From: Mycteria americana | Taxonomy: Eukaryota > Chordata > Aves > Ciconiiformes > Ciconiidae | Length of the DNA: 64,000 bases | Assembly: GCF_035582795.1 (NCBI RefSeq) | Contig: NC_134365.1 | Span: 210,706,387 to 210,770,386 of the forward strand | Direction: 5' to 3' | Part shown: piece after piece, positions 1 through 37,075 of the stretch | Position numbering within the stretch: the first letter of the stretch is position 1 | Layout: each line of letters starts with the position of its first letter | Position numbers and translations under genes: made by a program | Notes under the pieces: model-generated | Database searches by the model: none | What the model was told of the DNA's origin: nothing | What the model saw: only the letters and a program-made list of their open reading frames with translations

Positions 1-1139
1 TACCTGCTCGGAGTAATTGTTTTGAGGTGTACTATACTGGTACTTAAAAATCCTCACTCATTAAATACTTGCATTTAGTAGTGATTTTTGTCTGAAACTT
101 ACACTTGAACCAAGGTGGAACAAAAAAAAAGTTGGGAAGTGTACGTTACTGGACATCTCACAGATAGATAAATAATCTAGGTAGTTGATTCTCCAAAAGA
201 AGTTGAAAGATGGAGAGATGCAGACTGATACAGCTGATGTGAACAGTAACACAGGTAAATTAAACTCTGAAATCAACTCTAAAAATTGTAGAGTTTTTAA
301 TTTGCTAGCAGAGAGGCTGAACTGACAAACAGAAGCAGCAAATCATGATGTCTCTTGTGAAAATGTATAGCATTAATTAACATTTTTCTGCTAAGTTAAA
401 CCAAATAGTACTCAGTGCTAAGACCTGATAAGAATGCCTCAGATGAAGGGTCCCAAGCCTTCACTACAAACCAGTGAGATTCTAGCTGGCATGACTGCAG
501 AGAGAAACTGCACTTGAGTGCGTGCTAAAGGCCTCAAAATCTTAAGAAACAAGCCAACCAACCCACCACCACCAGCTTGAGTCTGGTTAAATGACGGCAG
601 CCAAATCTGTCAGAACTTTTGGAAGCCCAACTCAGATGTGAATGCCTAGGATTAGCAATACAAGCAATCACAAATTAAAAAGGTGTCAAATAAGAAAATA
701 AATGAATGGTCTGGAAATTAAGGAATTTTGAGGAAAAATACCAGTGAAGTTTTTAAACTGTGCTGATGTCCTAATATTTGAGTTGGAATGAATTCCCTTT
801 GGGGATTCAAAAGTGGAAGAGAAACACTGTTGAGTGTGTCCTGCACTAAATTAGCTGTAACTAGATCAGACACGACAGTATGTTGGCTGTTGATCCTCAT
901 ATAGTCGAAGTTTACTTGTTCTAAATAATGCCATATCCATGGCATTAAAACTCTACTCCTCAACTTAATTTGCAAGGGAAAAGTAAACAGGATCTTCATA
1001 GAAAGTAATTTCTTTGACAAGTACCAGGAAAAAAGTAAACCGAAACTACTTTATCATCCTATGAATAACGCTTTTGATTTATGAACGGGCAACTGCATTG
1101 ATAATTGAGCTTTCAATTAAAAATATGACAACAAAATAC
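1..1139. other. intergenic, no gene seen
   Basis: AT-rich sequence downstream of ANKRD49. The open frames here are short, low in complexity and show no splice sites, domains or recognisable protein motif. It lies beyond the likely ANKRD49 polyadenylation signal. Confidence 0.5.
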
Positions 1140-1623
1140 CTAGGGTTAAATATTTTATTTTATAAGCAGCCTTACAGCAGGATCACTAAACATTTTGTGC
1201 ATCACCCAAATAAGTTACATTCATTCTGAGCTTTCATGCAGTTTTAAAAAAGTTAAATTTCTCAAAAAATAATTTTCAAGTGAGCTGTAATAAACTCTGC
1301 ATAACCAAGCCAGAATTCTTTCACATCAAGTAAATATTCCAGTTTTCCTTCCTGCTTTGACAGTACAGACCAATTATAAAAGCCCCTCCAAATCTGCACT
1401 AATTAAATGGAGACTCACTGAAATTACTGAGACTTGCTGAATACCCTGAATAACAGTCCTAACGCTTCACAGCAGAGTTGCAAGAAGTGACATTTTGCCT
1501 GAGGAGAATACTAAAGTATCTTAAATGAAAACCTTGTTGCAAAGGGACAGACCACCACTAATGAGCATGCAGAACACAAAGGAGAGACAGCAAACCTCAA
1601 ATTCACAAGCTTAACCACAGCTT
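1140..1623 (-). other. ANKRD49: ANKRD49 3' UTR with polyadenylation signal
   Basis: The stretch follows the TAA stop of ANKRD49 on the minus strand. A canonical AATAAA (read as TTTATT at 1154-1159 on the plus strand) lies about 470 bases past the stop, which suggests cleavage near 1135-1140. The exact end is inferred. Confidence 0.5.
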
Positions 1624-2082
1624 TTAAGGGGACACAGCATTTATGCAGTCTTCTACTATTTCAAAAAGGTAGTGATATATATCAGTCCTCCTAGCAATGT
1701 CAAGGGCTGTTTCATCCAAGTTGTTTTTCAGGTCTGGTTTCACGTAGCGATTCATCAGCAAGAGTTCAAGGGTTTCTCTACTGTTTTTGTTTCCTGCAGC
1801 GATATGCAACGGTGTCAGCAAACCATTTGTCTGCGCGTTGATGTCTGCACCCTGCTGAAGTAAGAATGCGGCCACTTTTGTATTGTTCCACTTACAGGCG
1901 CTGTGCAGAGGCGTCCAGCCGTCCACTGTCTGCGCATGAACATCTGCCCCTTGGGCAACCAATTCATGTGCAATGTCCAAGTGCCCGCTGTAGGCGGCTC
2001 GATGGAGAGGAGTGTACTGATCTTCATCACGAGCATTAACTGGAGCCAGCTTTTCGGAAAGGAGCCTCTTCACTGTACTAAG
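1624..2082 (-). CDS. ANKRD49: ANKRD49 last coding exon (ankyrin repeats)
   Basis: Encodes residues 87-238 and the TAA stop. The acceptor, read on the minus strand, is a pyrimidine-poor TTTAAACAG ending at 2083; the exon opens in phase 0 with Leu-Ser-Thr-Val. The open frame continues upstream to 2127, but that part is intron. Three TPLH-containing ankyrin repeats and a degenerate last one are visible. Confidence 0.95.
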   Translation of the reverse strand, partial: LSTVKRLLSEKLAPVNARDEDQYTPLHRAAYSGHLDIAHELVAQGADVHAQTVDGWTPLHSACKWNNTKVAAFLLQQGADINAQTNGLLTPLHIAAGNKNSRETLELLLMNRYVKPDLKNNLDETALDIARRTDIYHYLFEIVEDCINAVSP

Positions 2083-3177
2083 CTGTTTAAAGAAAACAGA
2101 TAATTTAATATGAAACTCGGCAAACAAGATGTATGGCTTTTACTGTTCTGAAGTTTTATGGAAAAGCAATTTCTGTCAGTCTCAAAAAGGCTTAAGTGCA
2201 ACAAGGAATTTTAAAATGAAACCAGTTATTGTTACTGGGGTGGGGGGCTTTTGTGGGTTTTTTGTTTGTTTGTTTTGGGTGGGATTTTTTGTTTTGTTTT
2301 TAAAGAGATACAACATGAACATTAGTTGCAATGCCTTAGGAGTACCTTTACCTTACACCTCCCCATTGACTGTGAAGACACAAGTACCTCCACAGGGCTG
2401 TAGATGGAGCTTGTGTGCGTAGGAAAGGCAATTAATGAAAATAAATGTGCACAAGGGTGTAATAAGCTACATAGCAGGAATCTTGGCCATCTCTCACTCA
2501 CTTCCAAGAATAAAAAGCTTTTTTTTTTTTTTCCATAAAAAGATAGGAAAACAGTCACCCATTATTTGCATATGGAGCTTTTGAGAAAATAAAGTGTCAG
2601 AGACACCCTCTCCACCCCAGTTGCCATGAAGAAAGAGCCTAGCGTGCTTTCAGTTTATAGAAGTTTAAGAAGAGTGCTGTTACTTTAACTTTGAACTACA
2701 ATCAAAGCTTTTGTTCTGAAAGCTAATGGATCCAGAGATATTTCAGGGTGTGTGGGTTACAGAGGGAGATGTTTTACATACAGTGGCTTGCAAAACTGGA
2801 TCAAAATAGTTCAGAGATAAAGGAAAGTGTAGGTGAACTTCTGTTTGTGGATGAAACTAGGTATCTGCTCAAAATAACATTCTTGTCAGCTATATGTATG
2901 AACAGAATAAATGCCTTACCCGATTGTTTTCAGCTGCCCAGAGCAGCAATTTCTCTGGATTTTTCTCCATTTTTTTTTCTTGCATTTCGTACCACTCCTC
3001 ACTTCTTTCCTGTTCATCATCATCATCATCAGACTGTCCTGACCAGCAGCTCTGAGTTCCTACAGGAATCAAATGCCTGTGCGTCTCCAGCAGTTCGAGT
3101 TGGTTAAAATTCTCCGTAAAGTCTTCAAACAGCTCGCTGTCATCATCTTCTTCATCGATTTGTTTATCTTTATTCAT
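1624..3177 (-). CDS. ANKRD49: ANKRD49, ankyrin repeat domain protein 49 (whole coding span)
   Basis: Small ankyrin-repeat protein, known in mammals as a nuclear protein, abundant in testis, with a proposed role in transcriptional regulation. Coding sequence is complement of 1624-2082 joined to 2920-3177, 717 bases, 238 aa; the human protein is 239 aa. Residues 1-86 are acidic, with runs of Asp and Glu including five Asp encoded by a CAT/ATC-type triplet run near 3017-3031. Residues 87-238 carry ankyrin repeats; TPLH motifs fall at residues 110-113, 143-146 and 176-179, and the tail IYHYLFEIVE matches the family. The single intron within the coding sequence is phase 0 with GT-AG ends. The start ATG at 3177 follows an acceptor at 3191 by 13 bases and has A at -3. 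It is transcribed away from MRE11 from the shared CpG island. Confidence 0.95.
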
Positions 3178-3190
3178 TTTCTGTTAGCAT
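2920..3190 (-). CDS. ANKRD49: ANKRD49 first coding exon (coding part 2920-3177)
   Basis: Encodes residues 1-86, starting MNKDKQIDEE and ending WAAENNR. The donor after CGG at 2920 is GTAAGG. The exon is entered through an acceptor (ACTTACAG on the minus strand) whose AG lies at 3191-3192, so 3178-3190 is 5' UTR and at least one noncoding exon must lie upstream in the CpG island. Confidence 0.92.
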
Positions 3191-3379
3191 CTGTAAGTAG
3201 CAGATATACAGCGATATTTGTGATAACTTTTACTGTTATCCGTGCACTGTCAATAAAAACATCTGACAGATGATGCAGACCTCAGCAACACCACGAACAG
3301 CAAAACTCAAGAGCAAACTCAATGTTCCTCCGCTAAACCGGGCTTTGCCAGCTCTCCCCGTTAATATCCACGCAAGAAA

Positions 3380-4590
3380 AGCACCGCGCTACCCCCACCT
3401 AGAAGCGGCATCGCCTTCAGACCCGCAGAGCGAGGCCGGGCGGGTGCTCCGGCAAGGGCACTCGAGGCGGAGGGTTTGGAGCAGACTCTACACCTCCGAG
3501 CAGCGTTCCCGCTCCTCCCCGGGGAGCCAGCCCCGCCCAGCGCTCCTCGCCGCCCTCCCCTTCCCCTCACGCCCCGAGCGAGGGCCGGGCGGGCCGAGCC
3601 AGGCCCGGCCCGGGAGCACCGGCCTCGCTCCCCTCCGCGGGGGCCACGCCATCCCGGGAGGGCCTCAACGCCCACCCCGGCGCCGCCGGCGCCCAGCAGG
3701 AGCCCGCCCCGGAGGCTGGGGCCGGTCCCACCCCCGGCACCCCGCTTCCCCGGCCCTGCCTGCGGGCGGCCGGCCCCGGCACACGCCGTCCCTGCGGTCT
3801 CCCATCCACGCTCGCCACCCGCCCGGCCCCGCTTAGCTTCGCCCGCCGCACAGAGGACCGCACCTGCTGCCTCCCCCGGCGGCGCGCTCCAGGGGCGGGG
3901 CTACCTGCCGGGGCGGGGCCGCCCGCCGGCGGACGCACGCCCACCGCCCGCCCGAGGAGCCCTTCCGGCCCGCCGCCGGACGTGACGCCAGCGGTCGCCG
4001 GGACCGGCCCTGGGCTGACCAACCGCGGCGCCCGCGCGGGAGAGGCGCTGAGCAAGCGCGCGCGCTTTGAGCGGGGCGGCTCTCGCGAGAGCGGCGCGTG
4101 GGCCGCCGCGGCGGGCCCCGCCCTTCTCGGCGCCATGGAAACGGCGCGCGGTGGCCGGTGGCCGCGCTAGGCCGTGGGGTGAGGGCCGGGCCGGGCCCCG
4201 GGCTCCGGGCGTCAGCTTCTGCTCGGCCGCGGGCCCCCGGTGGAGGACTGCGGCCTCCCCCGTCGCCCTCCGTTCTGGGCGGGGCAGCGCCCCGGTGCGC
4301 TTCGGGAGGGGGAGCGGGCGGGTTGCCACCGCCGCCGCCGCCGTTGCCCTGCGCCGATGCTGAACCCGACGGCGGTCGTGCTCGTCCCGGGGAGCCGGTG
4401 CCGCCGTGCCCATCCGCCCTGCCTCCTGCCCAGACACGTTTTGCGGCCGTTCCCGTGAAGCCGGGCGTTCCTTGCATGCTTGCGGGTGGCCTTGCCGGGG
4501 AGGGAGGCGTCGGGAGCAGCGCTCCGTCCCCGGGCGGCCGGTGTGAGCGGGCTGGCGGCGCCCGCGCGGTAGCCATGCGTCTTGTGCAGC
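3380..4590. promoter_or_regulatory. CpG-island bidirectional promoter of ANKRD49 and MRE11
   Basis: About 1.2 kb of very GC-rich, CpG-dense sequence between the two head-to-head genes; no TATA box is seen. It contains the palindrome GCTCTCGCGAGAGC at 4079-4092, whose core TCTCGCGAGA is a known motif of TATA-less, often bidirectional promoters, and a second palindrome AAGCGCGCGCGCTT at 4054-4067. The first noncoding exons of both genes should lie here. A possible MRE11 exon 1 donor (GGTGAGGG) sits near 4177. Long open frames on both strands in this island are a by-product of base composition. Confidence 0.85.
4079..4092. promoter_or_regulatory. TCTCGCGAGA palindromic promoter element
   Basis: Perfect 14-base palindrome with the TCTCGCGAGA core. 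The motif is established as a strand-symmetric activator site in CpG-island promoters and has been linked to Kaiso/ZBTB33 binding. Its location in the ANKRD49-MRE11 interval fits a shared control site. Confidence 0.7.
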
Positions 4591-4730
4591 AGTAAATGGT
4601 TAAACCAAGCACGGATCTTTCCTGATCTTGAGTTTTTCTGCAAGCGATAATTACCAGTAAAAGCCTGGGTAACTGATGGTTCAGCTCACCGCGCCCTTCG
4701 TTCCAACTGGTTTCTGTTTTTGTCTCTTAG

Positions 4731-4824
4731 GCTGTACGTAGCATCTGTGAAGACCGAAACTGACTTCCCGACCTGACTTAGGAAGCTGTGCCAGAGCCTT
4801 TTTGTGAGGGGTCCTGGCGCAAAG
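4731..4824 (+). other. MRE11: MRE11 5' UTR part of the first coding exon
   Basis: Starts after a good acceptor (TTTTTGTCTCTTAG ending at 4730) and runs to the ATG at 4825. It has no upstream ATG, so ribosomes should meet the MRE11 start first in this exon. Confidence 0.7.
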
Positions 4825-26674
<21,850 letters not shown>

Positions 26675-28145
26675 TTTCTGGCTCACTATGCAAGGGAGGC
26701 TGTGAAAGTTAGTGAAGAAAATGGAAAGCAGTTTGCAAGGCATTCTATATATGACATTTCTCTGTAAATGATGGCTTGCCTTCAATTTTCACTTCTATGA
26801 AATGTTTTTGGTTTGGTTTTTTTTTGTCAGTGGCACCAAATTTGGTATAATTTGGGTGTTGCGTTGCTTGATGCATTAGACTAGAGTGTCTAATATTCTG
26901 AAGTACTGCCTGAAACTGCAAGTTCTTTCTAAAACTTCTAAAAGCCTGTTTTCTTTCTGAGATGATAATGTGAATAACAGTCATATCTTTTATAGAAAAC
27001 TCCCATCTCTTGGGCTTGAATTCTGCAGAGGAGTAAATTTATAGTAGTATGCAAGTATGGATGTGGATATGGACACGGACCCGGTCAGCATAATGAAACT
27101 TGTACTTACTTGCAGTTTTCTAGTAATTGCAATTCTAGTAACTGAGTAATAGTTTGACCCAAAAATACAGTTTTTAATATTGAAGCCGGAAAACGTTCTA
27201 ATACTTTCAACTCTACTAGGAGAACAAACCCCACTATTGCACTGTTATTAAATGTCATAGTATACGGGAATTAATTCTGCTCTGTAATTCAAGAAGTGCC
27301 AAAGACTTCAGGTTGAATTGTGTTGTCGGCTTTTACCCTGTAAATAAGATGTAAGGGCTAGAACCTTACAGCTTCACAAGGAATGCTGCCTGAAGAGTAA
27401 AGCAATTGAGCCAGTAATGGGCAGGACATTGCCTCTTACCTTTTTCTTAGTTGACATTTTTCAGGTATCTGTTTCCTCAGCCCACTGCTTCAGTAACCCT
27501 CCTAAAATGTCATCACTATTTTCCAAATATTCTCCAAATGAGGCTTTTAAAATACAGTATTTTATTCACAGTGGGGGAACTACTCCTTCTTTTGAAGGAG
27601 CCAAGACCTAGACCTATTCTTCCTTCTCTCTTTCCACCTCTGTACACCCCACTCCCCAAAAAGTGCTGTTCTAAAGCTATGGCCATTAGAGCTAATCAAA
27701 GAAAAGGCCACAAGAGTTCATCAGCTAATGCCCTGGCATGTCAGAGGAGCATTAAATACATTGAGTAGCTGCAGCCATACCTTTGCATTTTTACTTTCTC
27801 CTTCAAAGAGATGGGATGGGGCAGTTGTGTTTCTTTGGCTCTCACTGAACATGACTGTTGTTACTTTGCCTGCATATATGCTGTAGCAGGGAACGTAAAT
27901 GAGCTTCCTGAAGGCTTCCATAAAAATGATCAAGTCCTGCAAATTTCTAGTGTAGAGCTTAGTAGCAACTTACAAAGCAGTGCCATCGCTTAAGGGATCA
28001 GCAAATTGGTAGTCTGGCTCTTTCCTTTCATTAAAGGCTGTCAAAGCTATAATATTACCTATGCAATTAAAAAGCTGCTGTAAATACCCTTCAAGATGAG
28101 GGTTTGGTTTTTTTTTTTTTAAATAAACTATTTCTGTTAAGTAAA
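26675..28145 (+). other. MRE11: MRE11 3' UTR with candidate polyadenylation signals
   Basis: No coding potential is seen. A variant ATTAAA lies at 27247-27252 and a canonical AATAAA at 28122-28127, so the transcript probably ends near 27.27 kb, 28.14 kb or both. Which site is used is inferred. Confidence 0.5.
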
Positions 28146-28230
28146 TTGTGAATGTCAGTTGTATGGACTACATTGACTATGAAGGACTGAAATTTTTAAA
28201 ACACTTTGCTGCTTTATGTTGCTCTCTGCA

Positions 28231-28718
28231 TGTATTGGGTCTGACTGGGGTGGACTTAGGCAGCCCATGCAGTGCTGTGCTCTTCATTTGTAGCTGGAGG
28301 CGTGTTGATACCAGACCAATGCTTTGGCTACTGCGGAGCACTGCTCCACAGCATCAAGGCTGTCTCTCCAACGCCCCCCCAAAGGCCAGTAGGCTGGGGC
28401 TGGGCAAGAAGTGGGAAGGAGACACAGCCAGGACAGCTGACCCCGACTGACCACAGAGATACTCCATACCATATGATGTTGTGCTCAGCAATAAAAGCTG
28501 AAGGAAAGGAGGGGGGGGATGACTATATTTGTTGTTAAGGCATTTGTCTTCAAAGCAACCACTATACGTACTGAGGTGGCTGGACGTCACCTGCTGTTGG
28601 GACATAAAGAATAAATCTTTTTTTTTAATGCATCTAATTTTCTCCCCCTGTCCTGCTAAGGATGGGGAGTGAGCAGCTTGGTGAGCACCTGGCAACCCCT
28701 CAAGGTCAGCCCGCCACA
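28231..28718 (+). mobile_element. solitary LTR of an avian endogenous retrovirus (fossil)
   Basis: Begins TGTATTGGGTCTGACTGG and ends near CCGCCACA, with AATAAA at 28490-28495 and a GGGGAGTGAGCAGC block in the last part. The layout (U3, polyadenylation signal, U5) and these blocks match an LTR family that is very common in birds; I suspect an ERVL-like or related class but cannot name it firmly. No internal region or second LTR is present. Flanking target duplication is not recognisable, which suggests an old insertion. It lies just beyond the MRE11 end, in the same orientation. Confidence 0.7.
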
Positions 28719-28721
28719 CCA

Positions 28722-31700
28722 AATTAAACCTATTTTGTTATAAAGGCTTAAATTGTCTAGTTTATTGTTTCACTAAGGTCTTAAAGGGGACTCTGTCTTC
28801 TAATGTTGCGGGCACATCCTAGGCAAAGATTGTAGCAAAGGATAGAGGATTAATAGAATCGTATCAAAGGTTCTCTCTACCTTTTTTGCAATTTTTTTTC
28901 AGTCAGCTGTCAAATTCACAGTGGCTTTGTTCATAGTGTTAAACTGCAGCAGTTCTTGAACTGTCTTGTATAGAAGATAAAGATGTCATCCTTCACTTCA
29001 GGGGAAAAATGTAACCTGGTGTGTGTAGAAAGACTGTACGATACTTATCCTAATCACTACTGTGATTTGTTACACAGGGGGGTAAGATGCTCAGAGAATC
29101 AACGTTATTTCTCGGAGATCACACTGGATAGTTTTTGAAAAGTCACTTCTCACTCATGTAACTTCCAATCCACCTGCCCCAGGAAAGCTCAAAAATTCAG
29201 CAGCAAAGGCACGGTAGTGAAAGAAAGATTGTTCCCAGGGAAATGGAGGGGGGGGGGGGGTGGAGGGATGCACGCTGCTGTGTATTTAAAAAGAAAAAAA
29301 GGGATTATTCCTGGTTTTGAATGCTTCCAGACTGCATCTTTTAGTGTGTCTGGGTGATTGTTTTTATATTCCTCTTGTAACCTTTTTTTTCACCAGGCCT
29401 GTTTTCTAATTTATTATAATTTTGTTGAGTGCTATTGCACAGATGTTCTTGATGACTTTTTTGATTACCTGAATTCACGAGCTGTATAGCTTCATTTCAA
29501 ACATTTTCTAAATACTTTTCACTTTATGAATTACATCATTTCACAGATACCTTTTACAAAACCAAGATACAGCATACCGAATCCTGACATTCCTGTGCCG
29601 CTGCTTCCTTTGCTGTCAGCGGGTGCCGGGGATGGCGGAGCAAGGGTGAAGGTACCTGTTTGTCAGAAGGCTCCTGTTTGTCAGCAGGAGCAGGCACCAA
29701 GCTGACAAATCGACTACAGCCTGTTCTCTGGTAGCAACCACAGGCAGGTGAACTGTTTAGGCAGTTCATACTGGGGCATGTTTAAATACAAACTAAACCA
29801 GAAGGGTGATGTGAGGCCTAGAAGGGCACACGGGCGACACGGGAGCGACGTGACCCAGGGAGCTTCCACCGGGCTTTTTCCGTGACCCTTTGTGGGTCTT
29901 TCAGGCGGGCCTGCCTGGTGTGTGGCGGGACCACCTCCTTTGGATCACGGGACGCTGTGTCCAGCTCGGAGGAGGGTGGGCTTGGGCTGTGTGGGAGGAC
30001 ATTCCCATCCTCTCCCCAGCAGCCTGGCTGAGGAGGTGAGGAGAAGGCCTCCTGCTCTCCTGGAAGCACCTGGTCTTCGAAGGCAACTGCGGCTCTGGCT
30101 GCACATGCAAGGGTACCCTGCTAGAAATGGGGAACTAGATCAAGGGGAGTAAACAGACAAAACTACTCATTTTTCCTGGAATATGGATTATAGCGCGGGG
30201 CAGCAGGATCTGATAGATGTGGACGAGTAAGAGCTGGGGTTTGACTGTCAGAAGACCGAATACCCTTGTGCCTCAGCCAGCAGCACTGATAAGGAGGGGG
30301 ACTTGGGAGCTGCTGGAGCAGTCCAGCGAGCAGGGGGACATATGCCACCGACCACTCTGTTCTCATCCCAAACCCACACCAGAATGCTGCCCTGTCCCGC
30401 TTTCTGCCATTTCCCTGGGCCTTTATGTTACATTGTGAGACTCTCTGTGTTTTCCTGACAGCATCAGATCGGGGACATCCTTGCTGGCCGAGCGGTTCTG
30501 AGCTGGACGCAGATTTCTTTCTTCTCTCTGAATGGTCACAGGTGACTGCCACCTTAGCAGCTCCAGCAGGTTTGCTGGAAAGCTTCCTCTGAGACAGGCA
30601 AACTGCCAAAAGAGCTCAAATTGGACAATTTTGTGGAAGAAATAGATGCTGGCAGCCGTTTGCAGAGGAGCGCTGTGGGCTGGCCACGCCGCCGGTCCTG
30701 CTGCGTTCAACTCCTGAGCAGCAGTGAGGAGAAAGCAGCCGGAGTGGTTCCCTGGAGGAGTGCCATGCATCTTCTGGGAGTGTTATTTTCACCAGTGAGT
30801 GACCAGCTTATAATATGAGCTTTTCAGATAATGTTCTTTTAACTGATAATTAAATAAAGCCTTTTATGTTCAAAACCTGCTCTGGCTGGGGTTAGTTGAC
30901 ACCACCCAAGCAGATCTGTCCCCAGCAGCACCTTACATGTGCCCTCATGGAGGGACACATCTTTCTGTGCTGTGTAGGATTTGTGGCTCTTGGTTTCCTG
31001 ATACTGATTTTAGATTTCCTACTGTGTTTTTGTGGGGAAGGCACAGGGAACACCCATGCTGCCATCTCGTCAATGCTTGGGTCCAGTGTACGGCTGCCTG
31101 TTGCTTTGGATACTGGACTCACTGGGCTGGGACGTCCCTTCCCATCCTCTGTCCCATATAATCACCTATTTGTAACTACCTCTGTATTTCTACAAACTCT
31201 AGAAAGCACAGTTTCACATCAACCTTTTTATTCCCTTGCCCAAGAGGAAATCCATGCCAAGGGAAAGCTTAAGTATTTCTCTGTCTGTCTGAGGGGAAAA
31301 AAGGTCTTTGGAAAAATACTGTAAGTACAGTAAGCCGGCTTGTTAGTCAGAGTTCATCTGTTACCCCTCTATTCTATGCCAGTTAGTAAGTGTCATGCTG
31401 TGAAATAGGCTGAAACTTGCCTCTCAGATCTTTAAAACTGAGCTTAAATTTGAACTGTGTCCTGGAAGAGAGCAGAGCTGCCACACACGCTGCTGTTTAT
31501 AAACAGCACAGAATTTGCATGAGCTGGGCTGCTGGTAGAGAAAAAGGATGCTGACGACTGGAGAGATTGATTTGCTTTTCTCACAGATGTGCTTATCTTG
31601 GAGTAGCGCCCGGGGGAGCGCGACTGCGTGGAAAAGCAGCACGTCAGAGCAGAAATAATGTCATGCAGCCCAATGGCTGCAGAAGATCCCGGCTCGGAGC
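28722..31700. other. intergenic between MRE11 and GPR83
   Basis: No supported gene. A G12 run lies at 29249-29260. The part from about 29.8 to 30.8 kb is richer in GC and has overlapping open frames on both strands without splice signals or recognisable protein; an AATAAA near 30855 could end an unknown transcript but nothing else supports one. Confidence 0.5.
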
Positions 31701-31711
31701 TCGCCTGGGGG

Positions 31712-31717
31712 TATAAA
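31712..31717 (+). promoter_or_regulatory. GPR83: candidate TATA box of GPR83
   Basis: TATAAA in GGGGGTATAAAGCTGG, 227 bases before the GPR83 ATG. A start of transcription near 31740 would give a 5' UTR of about 200 bases. The surrounding sequence is moderately GC-rich. Confidence 0.5.
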
Positions 31718-31895
31718 GCTGGCTGAAGGAGCAAAAGTAGCGGCGAGCGAGCGGGAGAGAAGCAGGCTGCGGGAGGCAGGAGCATCCACCCGCTCCTGCT
31801 GCTTGCGTGCCGTGTTTGCAGCCCCGAGCGCGGCTGGGCTGAGCGAGGGGAGGACGGCTCTGCCGGCACACGGCCTGAGCTCTGCTCTCTCGCAA

Positions 31896-35800
<3,905 letters not shown>

Positions 35801-36930
35801 ACGGTGGCCCTGGGAAATCTATAAGGACCACACATAGATTTGGCTAGAGCTAAAATGATGGGAAGGTGTGGAGCTCTGGCCCACTTGGGGACTGTGCAAC
35901 TACATGTGACAAAACCAAGAAGGAGGTTCTGCAGGAGGCAGCATGAAAGAGCTGGATGTTTGATGCAGCCTGATGATAATGGCGTTGGAGCCCCTAAAGG
36001 GGAGAAAGCAAACTCTTCCCAGGAAGGAACTCTCTTTGGATCGGCTTGCAGGATGAGATTCTCTGCATGTATGTCGCTGTTAACCACATGACTAAGCCTT
36101 TTTACCACTGGGGCAGTGTGTGTGTTTTGCTGGTATTTCAGCACTGAAGCAACAATCGAATCACATCAGGCCTCCCTCCCCCCTTTTCTAAGTCTCTTAG
36201 TAGCAACATGGAAATGGTCAAGATGTAGACCTTTAGGTTGCTGGCTTAGATCCAGCACAACTGGGTAGGAAGGCATCCCTTCTGAACTGGGGCCTGACAG
36301 GTCAAGATCTGTTCAGAGTGAATATTTCACAAATCCATTTTTTCGTGGAAATACCCTCAGAGAGGCGGAGGGTAAAATGGGCATTGACAAATACAGCAGT
36401 CTCTTATATCACGGGCACTTTTTCTAAGGTAGAGTTGAAGAAAAATGGATGCCTATTCTTCGCATAAGTCGATGGCAAACACCAACCTGTTAGCTCAGCA
36501 TCTGTTGACAGTGTTAAATCACACAGAGTTTTTTCTTTCCTAAGATAAAGTCATGAATATTCAGAGAGCTTTTCTTCAAATAGAGAACTAAACCCCCAAA
36601 AGCTACTTTGGAGAATGTTGGACATACCATCCACAGTTGGAGAACGGGTAATTAAACACTACTCTGAGTTTGAACTACGACCTTTTGATCAGTGCATCTC
36701 TGCATTATTGTCAAGTGGCAGCTAAAGGATTCTACAGTTTGACTTTTTAATTTGCCTTTGAATGTTGTTCTCTTATCCTATAAAGCACCTGGATACTTCT
36801 CAGGTCAGACATTTGGGACATTTCATCCCAACTAAGATGTTAGCTCTCTGGAATCAGTTCATAAATGAACTGCTGTGAGAGAACACATGATATCTGTGAC
36901 AGCAAGTAATAAAAGTGGAACTTTTCACTG
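35801..36930 (+). other. GPR83: GPR83 3' UTR with candidate polyadenylation signal
   Basis: No further reading frame of interest. AATAAA at 36908-36913 is the first canonical signal I noticed in a good position, 1.1 kb past the stop; the end is inferred. Confidence 0.45.
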
Positions 36931-37075
36931 CAAGATATCCTCTGGTGATTGCACAGTTTTGGTGCATTTAAAGATGAGTGAGATGTGTCCTTCTTGGGGT
37001 GGCTAAGAAAATTGACGTGACTGCAGCTGTCAGCAGTAGTTTGAGGAACTTAATGTTTTTAGCAGAAGAAAATCT

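Noticed and set aside
3270-4643. Several open frames of 100-260 codons on both strands in the CpG island
   Set aside because: They are Pro/Ala/Arg/Gly-rich, overlap one another in several frames and have no recognisable domain. Stop codons are rare in DNA of this composition. The island is better explained as the shared promoter and noncoding first exons.
29554-30770. Overlapping frames of 70-150 codons in the GC-richer part between MRE11 and GPR83
   Set aside because: No start or splice structure, no recognised motif, and frames on both strands compete. Nothing separates them from chance.
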